Of a stretch of DNA of 64,000 bases, positions 39,459-51,300 are shown one piece after another (position 1 is the first letter of the stretch; the number at the start of each line of letters is the position of its first letter). The DNA is from Closterium sp. Naga37s-1 (Eukaryota > Streptophyta > Zygnematophyceae > Desmidiales > Closteriaceae): positions 620,001 to 684,000 of the forward strand of contig CANJKZ010000088.1 of NCBI GenBank assembly GCA_947471745.1, read 5' to 3'. Under the pieces are notes generated by a model. That model did no database searches and was not told the DNA's origin. It worked only from the letters and a program-made list of their open reading frames with translations. The position numbers were made by a program, and so were the translations under genes.

Positions 39459-40258
39459 TGTTAGAGATTAAGGACGGAGTCTATGAAGATTAGGGGCTGA
39501 AATATCTCAAAATCGTCAACTACAATTCTGGACAGAAAAGTCGTCGTCACAAGAAACGTCGTCGACGAAAGGTCCACTGTTAGAATTCTTTCAAACTCGA
39601 GTATGTTGTAGCCCTTGACCGTGGCTATCTTTCCCAATTTGAATAGTATCAGAATATGGAGTATAACTCGAGTTATGAACTTCGGCGCACTAGGGGGTAT
39701 GCTGCCATAGAAAACGTAACTCAATCACAATGATCTCACAAGTTCACACAAGAAAGTTAGAGTAGCAATAGAACCAGGTAGGAGGGGATGAGGAGGACGA
39801 GAGGGAAGGTCCCAAGAGAGTCCCCAACCAAGGAAACCCCATGCCATACAATTCCCTTCCCCATAGGCAACCCAACTTTTACCTTTGTCACTATCCCAAC
39901 CTCCACAATCCACCTCAACCCAACTTGGCCACACTTGCCAACCTGGTTTGGTTTCTCCCAACCATTTGGCAGCAACTACAGTAGAAAAGACGAATTTCCC
40001 AACCCCCAAAAGTCTGTACCCCATATTGAGTCAACCCCACAACTTCCCATAGTCACCACAACCAAATATCAAAAGCATACGAACTCCAACGTTCGTAACT
40101 TTCTAGTTCGTGCTCCGATTGAAGCGATACTTGGTTCCTCGGAAAGCTCTTGAGCAGAGGAGTCACTTCAGATATCTGCTCAAGCCAAATAACATTCACA
40201 CACACACTCAGAAAAACCAAACCGCACAAAACACAAATTCTTGCACACACTCACAACA
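39459..40258 (-). repeat. Copia F 5' LTR, about 800 bp
   Basis: Plus-strand TGTTAGAGATTAAGG to CTCACAACA, so the element-sense LTR starts TGTTGTGAG and ends CTCTAACA, like G's TGTTGTGCC...TATAACA. The upper edge is inferred from where E coding sequence ends. Confidence 0.65.
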
Positions 40259-40263
40259 CGCAT

Positions 40264-41907
40264 GCAACGCACGAACATATGATGGGAGGCAGACAGACGT
40301 GAATGCGAATGGTAGCATCACTCAACAGTAGTTGGCCGTTGTCTTCAACAGTGACGTAAGTAACGATAGGGTTGCGACTGACGTTGGAGATGTAACGCAG
40401 TGACCCCACCATGTGCTGTCCATAGCAGCTGTCCAGGTACCAGTTGTTGTGGGCCGCGTTGTTGTTGCGCAGGAGCAGCGCCAGTTGTGGCGTGACGATG
40501 GTCGCCTTATCGACTGTGACGAAATCTTGTTCTTCTCGCCATCCCAGGGGAACCGGTTGCTGGTCATGATGGTGAGGTGGGCTTTCTTGCAGCTGGATTG
40601 GTAAGTGCCATTCTTGGTCGTCTTCATCTTCGAAGTAATAGTTTCTGTCGGTGAAGGGGTTGTTGTAGCCTTCTTCGGGTTGAATCATTTCTCCAGCGGG
40701 CTCTTCGTCTCTGTCGGGCGTAGTAGCTCGCGGGCGACGGCGTGTTGCCATATTTTCCATTTTGTTTCTTGCTCCTCCTGTCTGAGTTGTCTGTCCCTGC
40801 TTTTGCTGTTGTTGTTGAGCAGGCGGACAGGGAGCTTGATGTTGTGGTTGCTGCGGTTGTTGACGAGCATCCTGTTGGCCGACCCATTCCATGGTGAGCG
40901 GAATTCTGGGGGCGATTGTTGAATCGGTACCTGCATCGATCCGTTGAGTGCCCAAATATCTTGCAGATTTTACAGTAGTGGCGCCGCGCTCGTCGCTCTT
41001 CTTGGTTGTCAGCGTAGAAGGCAGATTCCGTCATGGCGCAGATTTTGTCTTACTCGATTCCATGTCTTGTTGCTCTGTCAGAAGAGCGGCGCATAAGGCG
41101 GCTTCTGAGATTGTCCCCCTCTATCGGAGTAGTGCTTTGCAGGGTTTCCACTCAGGCCCGAGACCTTGGAGTACTTTGTTGACGAAAAATTCCTCCGAAA
41201 TTGCGCTTCCATGCTTCGTTATTTGATCACGTATGTTCCGACAGCGATTGATGTACGAGTTCACTTTCTCCCTGTTCCCCGTCTTTGTCTCTATGAGTTG
41301 CTGCATAAGCCTTCTGGAGGTGACTGAGTCCTTCAGCTGATATACCTCAACGAGGTGCTTTTAGGCTTCCAAGGCTGGAGCGGCGCTCTCTTTGTAGGAG
41401 CGAATGCTGAGTTGCTCCGCGTGCGTCATGTTTCTTAGCAGCACACTGTAGCTGTAGTACCGAGCCCGAACGTCTTCGGTGTCTTCCACCGATTTAAGAT
41501 AGGAGCCGTCGAAGTAGTGGTAGATCTGGGTTGTCTATAGGAGGAGCTGTAGCTCAAAACTCTATGCGTAGAAATCCTTGCAGTTGAAGGCGATAGTTGT
41601 CTTGATCTTTGAAACTCTAAGAAAGTGTGCTTGCGCATAAATAATTGCTTCATCACTTGGCCGGGGGGTTGTTGATGTTGATTTGTCTGTGTCGAGGGAG
41701 AAGGTGTGCGGGGCGGTATCTCGGTTGTTTGTGGCCGGTTGAGCAGGTTGTGCTGGTTGCGAGGAGGTTCCTGCGTTGCCTTTCCGCAATGCTTGGAGAT
41801 CTTTCTCCATAGTTGATAATCGTTGAAAGAGCTGCTCGAGTGTGGCAGTGCTGATTGTAGTTGTCGCCTCGTTTGTCGCAGCTGGGTTGGCTTGTCCTTG
41901 TGTTGAC
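40264..41907 (-). pseudogene. Copia E gag and protease start, broken
   Basis: Gag begins MSTQGQANPAATNEATTT at 41907, at the LTR edge. Further frames give a Gag core fragment (41306..41121), a zinc knuckle CKICKIFGHSTDRC (near 40970) and a protease-like WYLDSCYGQHMVGSLRYISN, where the usual DSGA is DSCY. Frame breaks and stops separate the pieces; F follows at about 40258. Confidence 0.7.
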
Positions 41908-42242
41908 ATCAGATCTGAGTGAATGTAAATGACTGAGATAATAAAAGCATGCATACATCGGGTTTATATAGGAAATACAAAGGAACGTGAAACGACCTAG
42001 ACTAGCCATCTACTCTAGAGGGTACATTCCTTTTATTGCAGCGAAGTTCAAACTGTGCGGCGTGGGAACCCGTTTCAAACCTGTTCCCGCTCTTTTCACT
42101 TGAAATGTTTCTGCCTGCATCGGTCTTGATCTGACGGTTGCTGGTGTTGCTTCGACTCTTCTGACTCCTCGACTTCGTACTCGGTAGGGTCGGCTCCTGC
42201 AGCGTACATGAATGCCTTCTCATTAAGTTTCATATTGTAACA
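41901..42242 (-). repeat. Copia E 5' LTR, about 342 bp
   Basis: Uninterrupted partner of the 24425..25321 LTR. Its inner edge overlaps or abuts the first gag codons, which leaves no room for a standard primer-binding site; E may prime differently, or the edge is misplaced by a few bases. Confidence 0.65.
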
Positions 42243-42487
42243 CCTTTGCTATCAAGGTAAAACATACTGATCACCCGGATTTCAGGATGCTGCTAATTTA
42301 TACCCTGTTACCTTACGATGATGTTATATACATTGCCCTGAAATTTCCGGATGGCCGTGATGTTTTTGTTAAACTGCAAATATGCATGCTAGGCAATAGT
42401 GGGGCACATACTATGGGGTACAACACATTAGGGTTTCCTACTTGTAAACCTTTCTAATCATTCCTCATTCCGCTGTTGATTCTTTCA

Positions 42488-42675
42488 TGGTATCAGAGCA
42501 ACGATCTCGGATTCGAATCCCCGTGTACACACATGTTGCCGAATGCGTTGTACCGTGTCCTGGGCCTCCCCGTGTGGGGGGGTGTCAAGATACCTGCACT
42601 AGGTATCCGCGATTGATCCTACGGGGGTTACAGGCATGTTAGCATGGGAGGTTATGGGCGCACTGACCCGCTACT
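42488..42675 (+). repeat. TRIM-like unit after the Copia D primer-binding site
   Basis: Primer site, GGATTCGAATCCC, a G-run and then TGTCAAGATACC...CGCGATTGATCC...GGTTATGGGCGCAC...GACCCGCTACT, collinear with the TRIM at 24503..25054 but diverged. The internal part is about 95 bp instead of 69 and the LTR is cut off at about 42675. Confidence 0.65.
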
Positions 42676-44697
42676 CACGCAGCTGTCTCTCCTTTGGCAC
42701 CACCGTCTTGTTCACCCATCCCTTCCGCGCCTCCGTATGCACGTGCGTCGCCTTGTCTCTGGCCTCACGCAGACCCTGCCCCCGCTCCCGTTGTCGCGTG
42801 CGTCGCTGTGCACTCCCTACGTTGAGGGGCGGCAGCGTGCTGCTCCTCACTCCTCGTTTCCTCCGACCACTGCTCCTCTGCAGACTCTGCACATGGACGT
42901 GTGGGGCCCCGCCCCCATCCATGGGCCGCGCCGAGAACGCTACTTTCTGCTGGTTGTCGATGGCTTCACGCACTATACCACGGTGTTTCCCTTGCTGCAC
43001 AAGGGCGATGTCCGTAGTGTTATCCCTTGGATCTGCGCTGTTCGTCCCCAGCTGAGAGCACGCTTCTAGCAGGACCTCCCTGTGCTTCGCTTGCACTGTG
43101 ACCGTGGAGGTGAGTTTTCCTTTTGTCTCCTTGAGTACTTTTTTCGTGAGGATGGCATCACCCAGTTGTTTGCCCTTCCGGCCTCTCCACAGCATAATGG
43201 GATCGCTGAGTGCCACATTGGCTTGATCATGGAGGTTGCTTGCACCTCCATGATCCATGCGGCTGCTCCCCATTTTCTGTGGCCGTTTGCCGTCCGATAC
43301 GCCGCGCATCAGCTCAATCTCTGGCCCCGTGTCTCCCAGCCAGAGGTCTCGCCTACCCTCCTCTAGACAGGGGAGGTGGGCGATGCGTCGCAAATTTGGG
43401 TCTGGGGTTCGCATGCACTTGTCCACTAACCCACCGCAGAAATGCTCTCTCCCCGCATTATTTGCTGCGTCTTCCTTGGATTTTCCCCCGACGCCCCTGT
43501 CTAGCAGTTTTACCACCCAGCCAGCCATCTCGTCCTTTCCTCCCGTGACGTCACCTTTGATGAGTCGGTCTGCTACTACCGTCTCTACCCCCACCGCAGT
43601 TCCCCCGTGCCCCCCCCCCCCCTCCCTCTCTTCCTGGTACCTAGTCCGCCCTAGGTAGACTCCCTCCCCCCTCTCGTCCTGGTCCCTCAGGTGTGTTGCA
43701 TGTCACTCCAATCCCCTCAGCTGTACCTTTGGAGCTCTTCTCAGACTCCTTTGGCCCAACTAAGGGGGGTGACCCTGCTGCTGACGACACCGCGACCTCT
43801 CGTCGCTCGCCGCGCTTGGAGACACCTGCGAGCTGTCCACCTCGGTCGTCCCCGCCTCCTTTACAGCCTGTCGCTGTGGACTCAGGAAGACCTGGTGCTA
43901 TTGGGGTTGGTGACACTAGAGGCACTAGTTTTGGGGGCGCTGACTCTGGGGTTGATGGTTATGGGTGTGCTGACTCTGGGGGTGTTGAGAGTCCTCTTGT
44001 TGGTGGGGTCGAAGGCACTACTACAGGAGGTTCTGGGGTTGCGTTGCAGCCACTGCCGCAACGGCCATTGTTCTAGGAGCAGTAGCTGTTGTCACCGTCG
44101 CTTCCGGATACGGTTACTGGAGGTTCAAAGGGTGCTGTCTCTGGGGGTATTGGCGGTACCGATGCTGGAGCTGGAGGTGCTGGAGCTGAAGGTGCTGGTG
44201 CTGGAGGTACTGGAGCTGGAGCTGGAGGTACTGACTCTGAGGGTGTTGGTCGTGCTGGCGCTGGAGGTGTTTCTGAGACTGGAGGTCCTGGTGTTCGTAT
44301 TGGAGGAGCTTAGTCTGGGGGTGCGTCGCAGTCGTTGCCGCAACGGTCATTGTTCTGGGAGTGGCAGTTGTCGTCGCTACCTTAGCTGGCGCTTCACTAC
44401 CTTCTCGGACCCCCGCTTGCCTCTGCTGAGCTGACAGCCAGTGGTACCACTCCTCCTTTGTTGTTTCCGCAGCCTGACCTGTCTCAGGCACTGTTGCCTT
44501 TTTACTCACCTCTGGCTGCTCCTCCTCGTTACTCTTCGTTGCCTGACTCCCTGTCTGAGCGTAGAGAGCCTGCGTCTCATGCCTCCTCACCCGTTTCTCG
44601 TATTTGTCGTGCTCGCCGTGTCCGCCCTCCTCTTGCTCCTAGCACGCACAATATGGCACTTTGTCCTTCCTCTGTTCCACAGCCTGCTGCCCCCCTT
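42676..44697 (+). pseudogene. Copia D integrase and linker, broken
   Basis: Starts in the integrase zinc region (LLWHHRLVHPSLPRLR), with HMDVWGPAP, LHCDRGGEF and a corrupted NGIAECHIG in place of NGIAERRIG. Stop codons near 43068 and 43364 and several frame changes follow. A Gly-rich linker reads to a SLSERREPASHASSPVSR segment before H starts. No reverse transcriptase. Confidence 0.75.
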
Positions 44698-44828
44698 TGT
44701 CAAACTTATATGCTGCACATTGTGTAGTCTTTAGTGGGGTAGCCCATATGGGGTACAACACAACTCAGGGTTAGTACTTGTACTCATCCTGCTGCTAGTT
44801 CATTCGATTCTCGTCTGTAACTTTGACA
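44698..44828 (+). repeat. Copia H 5' LTR, 131 bp
   Basis: TGTCAAACTTATATGC to AACTTTGACA, with the GTCTTTAGTGGGGTAG and GGGTACAACAC core. Followed at 44829..44840 by primer-binding site TGGAATCAGAGC. Confidence 0.85.
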
Positions 44829-44869
44829 TGGAATCAGAGCAGGTTCCTTGGGCCCACCACCTGCTGCGC

Positions 44870-46210
44870 TGTCAGTACCCCGTTTACCTAGGCCCGTCGC
44901 GCCCCTAGGCCCGTCGCGCCCCTTAGGCCCGTCGCGCCACCCCATGGCCCCTTGGCCCGTCGCGCCCATCGGCCCCTTCGCCCCTAGCCTGGCGCCCCGT
45001 AGGCCCGTCGACCCCCGGCCCGTCGCCCCTAGCCCGTCGACCCCCGGCCCGTCGCCCTAGGCCCGTCGCCCCCGGCTCGTCGCCCGTCGCCACCTAGCCC
45101 GGCGCCCCGTAGGCCCGTCGACCCCCGGCCCGTCGCCCCTAGCCCGTCGACCCCCGGCCCGTCGCCCTAAGCCCGTCGCCCCCAGCTAGTCGCCCGTCGC
45201 CACATAGGCACGTTGCCCCGCGGCCCGTCGCCCCGCGGCCCGTCGCCCGTCACCACCTAGCCCGGCGCCCCTTAGGCCCGTCGACCCCTGGCCCGTCGCC
45301 CCTAGCCCGTCGACCCCCGGCACGTCGCCCTAGGCCAGTCGATCCTCGGCTCGTTGCCCGTCGCCACCTAGACACGTCGCCCCGCGGCCCATCGCCCATC
45401 GCCACCTAGGACCCTCGCGACCCACGGCTCCCCCTCTAGCGACCCACGGCCCTTGGCCCCTCGCGACTCACGGCCCCCCTCTCGCGACCCACGGCCCCTC
45501 GCGACCCACGGCCCCTCTCGCGACCCTAGGCCCCTCGCGACCCACGGCCCCTCTCGCGACCCTTGACGCGCGACCCACGGCCCTCAGGCCCCTCACGACC
45601 CACGGCCCCTCCCGCGACCCACGGCCCCTAGGCCCCTCGCAACCCACGGCCCCTAGGCCCCACGGCCTCTCGCAACCCTCTGCCCCGCCCCTTGGCCCCT
45701 CACCCCTTGGCCCCTCGCCCCTTGGCCCCTCGGCCCTGTGGCCCCTCCTGTTTGGCCCCTCGGCCCCTAGCCTCGGCCCCTCGCCCCCCCCCCCCCCCCC
45801 CCCCCACCCTCGTGTTTGGCCCCTCGGCCCCTAGGCCCCTCGGCCCCGCCCCTCGGCCCCTCGACCCCTAGGCCCCTTGGCCCCTCGGCCTCGTGTTTGG
45901 CCCCGCGGCCTCGTGTTTGGCCCCTCGGCCCCGCCTCTCGGCCCCTCGGGCCCTAGGCCTCTCGGCCCCTCGGCCCCTAGGACCCTTGGCCCCTCGGCCC
46001 CGCCACCCTCGTGTTTGGCCCCTTGGCCCCTAGGCCCCTTGGCCCCTCGGCCTCGTGTTTGGCCCCTCGGCCTCGTGTTTGGCCCCTCGGCCCTGCCCCT
46101 TGGCCCCTCGGCCCCTAGACCTCTTGGCCCCTCGGCCCCTAGGACCCTTGGCCCCTCGGCCCCTTGGCCCCGCCACCCTCGTGTTTGGCCCCTCGGCCCC
46201 GCCCCTTGGC
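44870..46210 (+). repeat. Copia H leader arrays
   Basis: Three successive GC-rich tandem zones: CCCGTCGCCCCTAG-type units (to about 45410), CTCGCGACCCACGGCCCCT-type units (to about 45660) and TTGGCCCCTCGGCCCCTAGG-type units (to about 46210), with a run of 22 C at 45784..45805. They lie between primer site and gag. Confidence 0.85.
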
Positions 46211-46270
46211 CCCTTGGCAACTGCTCCTGCACCTACTGCTGCTACTGCTGCTCCTGAGTGCCGCGCCACT

Positions 46271-47311
46271 ATGGCTTCGCTTAGAGTTCTAGCGTTCAAT
46301 CATGAGGGCAGACCGGTTGCATTTGACACGTGGCATGACGATCTGCAACTGTACCTACTGAGCGATATCAAGGACAGTGTCTCACTGTTTGACCACGTGT
46401 CCGGTGTCGCTCCAGCCCCTCCCGCCACAGCTGACGGTGCGACTCGTTCCCAGTGGCTGTCTCGTGACGCTACTGCCCGCTTAGCCATTCGCAACCACCT
46501 GCCGGTGGCCGAATGTACTCACTTTGGACAGCACAGGACAGCACAGGCCCTGTACGACGCTGTAGTTGCTCGCTACTCCTCCCCTACCACTGCTGCTCTA
46601 GGCAGACTGCTACTGCCCTACCTGTTCCCTGAGCTGTCGGCTTTTGCCACCGTAGCGGACCTTGTTACCCACCTGCGCACTAGCGACGCTCGCTACCGCG
46701 CTACCGTCCCTGCTGAGTTCCTTGCCACAAACCAGCCCCCCATGTTCATCACCCTCTACTTCATAGTCACTTGCCTCCCTGACTCTCTTCGCTCTGTCAG
46801 GGACCACTTTCTCTCCCTTGACCCCACCTCCCTCACTGTTGACCTCCTCGAGCAACATCTCCTCGCAACTGAGACTAGTGCAGTTGCTGTAGGTGCTTCT
46901 CGTGGCACTCTGCGCCCGCCCTTCTTTGAGGGGTGCCCCCCCTCCCCCCTTTCTCCCTCCTTCGCCTCTGCTGCTGGTGCAGACGTCTCTGTTACTGAGG
47001 ACGTCGGTTCTGCTTCGACTAGTGCAAAGCGCCGCAACAGCAAGGGCAAGGGTGGCCGGGGTGGTGGAGGTGGCAGCGGTGGTGGTGGTCGTGGCAGTGG
47101 GAGCGGTGGTAGGGGCAGCGGTGGAGGTGGTGGAGGCAGTGGAGGTGGTGGCGGCGGTTGGACTGGTGGCGGCAGTGGGGGCTCTGGTGGCGGCGGTGAA
47201 GGCAGCGGAGGGAGTGGCGGCAGTGGAGGCGGTGGGTCTGGTGGTGGCAGGTCTGGACCTCGGCGTGGAGGCCCTGGTGGTGGTCAGCGACAGCAGCAGC
47301 AGCGTCGGAGC
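46271..47311 (+). pseudogene. Copia H gag, interrupted by Copia G
   Basis: Starts MASLRVLAFNHEGR at 46271, homologous to MASLNVLTFDAEGR of C, and stays open for 347 codons through a Gly-rich tail to QRQQQQRRS, where G inserts. The upstream frame is open into the leader but the start is set by homology. Pol resumes in frame at 54060 (ETQSPQQLREWLV) once G and one duplication copy are removed. Confidence 0.85.
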
Positions 47312-48332
47312 TGTTATAGTCTAGAGTCCACTTAGGGGTCGTAGATGCCTTTGAAACCACCTAAGCAGAATCTGATGACTTCGAACCGCCTCTGTTCAAA
47401 ACGCCGTCACGATCAGCTCCGATAACAAACGAGGCTGAAACTTGGACAGACGTTAGCTTCAGGTGTCTGCTTTCCAACGGTTTATGGCTTTCTTTCATCA
47501 GAGGTGTATGCGCTACGCAGTGAACAAAAAACGTAAGCTCATCTGAAAAACGAGTAGCTTCATTGATGCAAGGAAGAGGTTGAGTGCAACATTGCCTAGG
47601 GGACTCTTAAGGGGTTGGGACCATCCTGGGAACTCAGAGAAGGTTGAGTCCTAGGGGAGAAAGGCTAGAGAAGGATGGGAAACGTCCTAGCTAGGTCAGC
47701 AAAGCCAACCACACTTGGATGTTCAGAGCTGTACTCAAGGCTACCAATAGTGAGTCAAGCCAACCATGAGTCAGCTTGTCTTCCCACTTGCACCCTCTTG
47801 CAAGCTGCTTCCAGGAAGACCACACTTCTCAAAAGGAGGGTGGTAGAGTCCCACTTGACCACCTGTACTTCTTGTCTCATTCTCTGTCCCTGCACCATTG
47901 GCATGACAACAATGAAAGGGTGGCAAGGGAAATGCTGCCAACAGTGCACCATGACTACGGAACAGTAAATTTCGACAGCTGTCACGTGTTGCTCCGATGC
48001 TGGGTTGTCCTGAACCTCTGTGACCACCTGCACAACATGGCAAAGGACTGCCACACCGATTTTCAGACCAATCAGAGCTTTGTAGATGAGTCAGCAGCCG
48101 AAATGGTGAACTCGGGTGTTACCAAAAAAGAGTAACACACACTTCCGGGATGCCATAAGTCTTGAAACTAAAAATGTTGTCATGCCTTGTAAACTGCTTC
48201 AAAAATTCTGAAACTTTGAGGGTATGAAGAACACATATTGAAGCACCTCCCCACAAAATTCCAGAAGTTGAGCAGGCTTGTAGGCTGAATGGGAGTTCGA
48301 TGACCGTGCCACTATAGTACTTTGGCACAACA
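47312..48332 (-). repeat. Copia G 3' LTR, 1021 bp
   Basis: TGTTATAGTCTAGAG to GGCACAACA on the plus strand. About eight times longer than LTRs of the A/B/C/H clade. Holds no gene; the open frames in it are mirrored in the other LTR. Confidence 0.95.
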
Positions 48333-48389
48333 AACTCCCCCTCATCGTGCTCTCATTCATCCCTTAGCTGCTCCCTGAAGCTGCCTCCC

Positions 48390-51300
48390 TTAGTTGAAGG
48401 ACATGCCATACAAGGTGGCACAGCTCCAATGCTGATGCTCTGCAAGCCGCTTAGTCAAGAAATCCGCAGGTTGCTTGGTAGTGTTGATGTAGTGCAAGGA
48501 GATGGTGCCCTTCTTCACCTCCTTCCTCACCCAATGCCACTTGATATGCATGTGCTTGTTCAGCCCATGGAGCACAGCATTACGCGCCATTGCAATTGCT
48601 CCTTGGCTGTCACAAAACACAGGTGTAGGACCCTCTTGCTCCTGCCCCAACTCCTCAAGCAACCTCCTCATCCAAACCACCTCCTTCACTCCATGAAACA
48701 ACGCCATGTACTCGCTCTCCGTTGATGAGTGAGCTATCTCTCCTTGCTTCTTAGACTTCCAACTCACTGGACTCCCTCCAACACAGCATATATAGCCACC
48801 ATGGGATGTAGCATCACTGATGTCACTTGCCCAGGTAGCATCGGTGAAACACGAGAGGTACAAATGCCCACGCCTTGCAGGTGCACTAGTCTTTGTGCTC
48901 ACCTCCTCCACTCCCTTTTGCTTCAGCTGCCCATGCACTGAATATTGCAGCCCCACCCTTGAGGTTGCCATGCAGTACCTCACCAGCCTCTCTGCTGTAT
49001 CCAGGTGCTCTTGAAGGGGCCTAGACACCACACGAGCGAGCTGTGAAACTGAAAACGCAATGTCGGGGCGAGTGTTGACCGAAGCGTACATCAAGCTCCC
49101 CACCATTGACTGGAACCGACGCTGCAACTCGTACTCCAACACCTCACCCTCGTCTTCATCAAGGTGCAGCTGAAACCCTGAGGGGAGAGGAGTCTTCACA
49201 CTCCTCCCTTCCTCCAGCCCATACTTCTCCCCCATGGCTGCAAGGTACTTGTGTTGGTGAAGCCTCAACCATCCCTTCACCTCGTCCCGCTCCACGTGAA
49301 GACCAAGGTAATACCCCACTGGTCCAAGGGCCTTGCATTGAAAGGTCTCCTTCAGCTTCCCTTGCACCTCCTTGATCCTCTCTAGGGATGGAGAGAAGAG
49401 GAGGATGTCATCGACATAGACAAGGAGAAATACCTTCTCCTCCCCCTCGGTCATGAAGAGACTCTCGTCGCAGCCGCTAACTTTGAAGCCAAGAGCCTCC
49501 AACACCTCCACCAGCCTTGCATACCAGCACCTTGGAGCTTGTTTGAGGCCATAGATGGCCTTGTTGAGCCTGCAAACACGTCCGCTCCCATCATCATACC
49601 CCTCTGGCTGCTTCATGTAGATCTCCTCATCTACCACGCCATAGAGGAACGCCGTCTTCACATCCATTTGCTCCACCTTCCAGCCACAAACGGCAGCGGC
49701 TGCTAGCAACAACCAGAGCGTAGGAGCCTTGGCAACAGGAGCAAACACCTCTTGAAAGTCAATTCCCTCCCTCTGCTGAAAGCCTTTGATCACAAGCCTT
49801 GTCTTGCGCCTCTCCAACCTCCCCTCCGCATCGGTCTTTACACGTAACACCCACGTGCAGTCCAATGCCTTCCTTCCTGGGGGAAGATTGGTAAGGGTCC
49901 ATGTTTCATTCTCCATGTGGCTCTGGAACTCATCCTCCCTTGAAGCCAGCCACGCCTCTCGATCATCTCCAGCGAGAGCTTCCTCCATTGACGCCGGCTC
50001 ATGAGGTAAGTTGACGCCAAAGCAACAAATCTGCTCCATCTCTCCCTCGGCTCCCTTCTCCTCCTCATATTCCTCCTCTTGGACTAGCAATGCCTTGGGA
50101 ACCCCAAGCCTTTCATACTTGAGGAAATCCCTTGGGTGGGCAGCTCTCTTGGGCCTCTCCTTGGCTGCTCCTTCCTTGGCTCCACCACGGACAGCATCAC
50201 GCTTCCCTTGGGTTGTGCGCCTTGGTGGAAGCTTAGGGGATGGTGTAGGCTGCTGCACCTCCTCCTCGGTATCACCTCTCTCAGCTATAGGGGCCTCCCC
50301 TTGCTGTAGTACTCCTTCCACATCTGCTGCCTCCCCTTCAGCACCTCCCAAGTCATGTGACACCTCTGTCAACTCTGAAGATGAGGACAACTCGATGGGA
50401 ATGAGAAGTGGGTCGTTGGTTCCTACCTCTATTCCAAGCGGAATGGTGACCTTGCTCCTCCCCCGCTCCGACCACTCCTTGAACATGAGCCCCTCCATGA
50501 ACTTGGCATCTCTGGTGGTGAAGATGGTGTTGGATTTTGGGTCCCACATGAGCCAGCCCTTGCTCCCCCGTGCAAGACCCAAATGAACAGCCCACACGGC
50601 CGCCGCTTGAAGCTTGTCACGCTTCTCCTTAGGGACATGCACGAGCCCCATGCACCCGAAGACATGAAGCATATCAACCAGGGGCTTCTTGCCACTCCAC
50701 TTCTCCATAGGGACCCAATGCTGACCTCCCACATGAGTCAACACCTGGTTCTTGATAACGGTAGCATGACGAATAGCGAGGGGCCAGAACCGCAAGGGTA
50801 GACCCGAGTCCACCAAAATCGTTCTCCCGCCCTCTATGATGGCCCGGTTCGCTCTCTCTGCCACGCCGTTGGACTGAGGGGTGTAGGCCGTGGTGAGCTG
50901 CTGCTTGATGCCATGCCGCTTCAACCAGCTCCGGAACTCCGCTCCCAAAAACTCCCCACCACGGTCGCTACGAATCGCCTTCACCCGCTTGCCGCTCTCT
51001 CGCTCCACCATGGGCATCCACTCTTCAATGATGACCCTTGCAGCATCATTCTTCTTTGCAAGTGGAAAAGACCAGGTGAGCCTTGTGTAATCATCCACCA
51101 TAGTCATGGAATACAGGGCTCCACCATCTCCCTTCACCTTCATGGGCCCCACAAGATCCACATGCACGAGCTCCACCGGGTCACTTGACTGCCCCACCGT
51201 CGAATGGAAGGGAAATCGTGAGAACTTGCTGGTCAAGCAAGTCTCACAAGAGCCCACCTCCTTGGGCTCCCCCTTTATCCTCAGCCCCTTGACTCTTTCC

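Larger units (their letters stand above)
37640..40258 (-). mobile_element. Copia F, 3'-truncated LTR retrotransposon inside E
   Basis: Only a 5' LTR (39459..40258), primer-binding site, gag and protease remain. It interrupts E: E protease (HMVGSLRYISN...) stops at about 40264 and E resumes around 37640. No 3' LTR or target duplication remains, so a deletion has joined F to E after insertion. F resembles G (similar Gag, knuckle and LTR ends) rather than the A/B/C clade. Confidence 0.7.
24425..42242 (-). mobile_element. Copia E, old LTR retrotransposon, heavily nested
   Basis: Minus-strand Ty1/copia element of a lineage separate from A/B/C/H. LTRs of about 340 bp lie at 24425..25321 (interrupted by a TRIM) and about 41901..42242. 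They share TTACATTCACTC, CCTAGACTAGCCAT and CATTAAGTTTCA blocks with many differences. A polypurine tract AAGGGGGG precedes the 3' LTR. The coding parts are split into three blocks (25454..27884, 36082..37640, 40264..41907) by Copia C and the fused Copia F. No TSD found at the ends and no classical primer site is evident; the inner LTR edge is uncertain by some bases. Confidence 0.75.
42243..44697 (+). mobile_element. Copia D, internally deleted fragment
   Basis: Plus strand. A clade-type LTR ends at 42487 (AGTGGGGCAC, GGGTACAACAC core), followed by TGGTATCAGAGC (42488..42499), a TRIM-like internal and TRIM-like LTR part (to about 42675), then directly integrase sequence. RT and RNase H are absent. 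H begins at 44698, so H inserted in or next to D. The LTR start is not sharply defined. Confidence 0.65.

Noticed and set aside
41901-42242. Independent host gene start overlapping the Copia E LTR
   Set aside because: The MHAFIISVIYIHSD reading is LTR sequence upstream of gag MSTQG; the same sequence occurs at the other LTR.
46055-46270. N-terminal extension of Copia H gag into the leader
   Set aside because: The frame is open only because of the GC-rich repeats; homology with A and C sets the start at the MASL codon at 46271.
47675-48135. Small genes in 47675..48135 and the same set in 53397..53857
   Set aside because: Both sets lie in the two LTRs of Copia G and are identical by duplication; no known domain.
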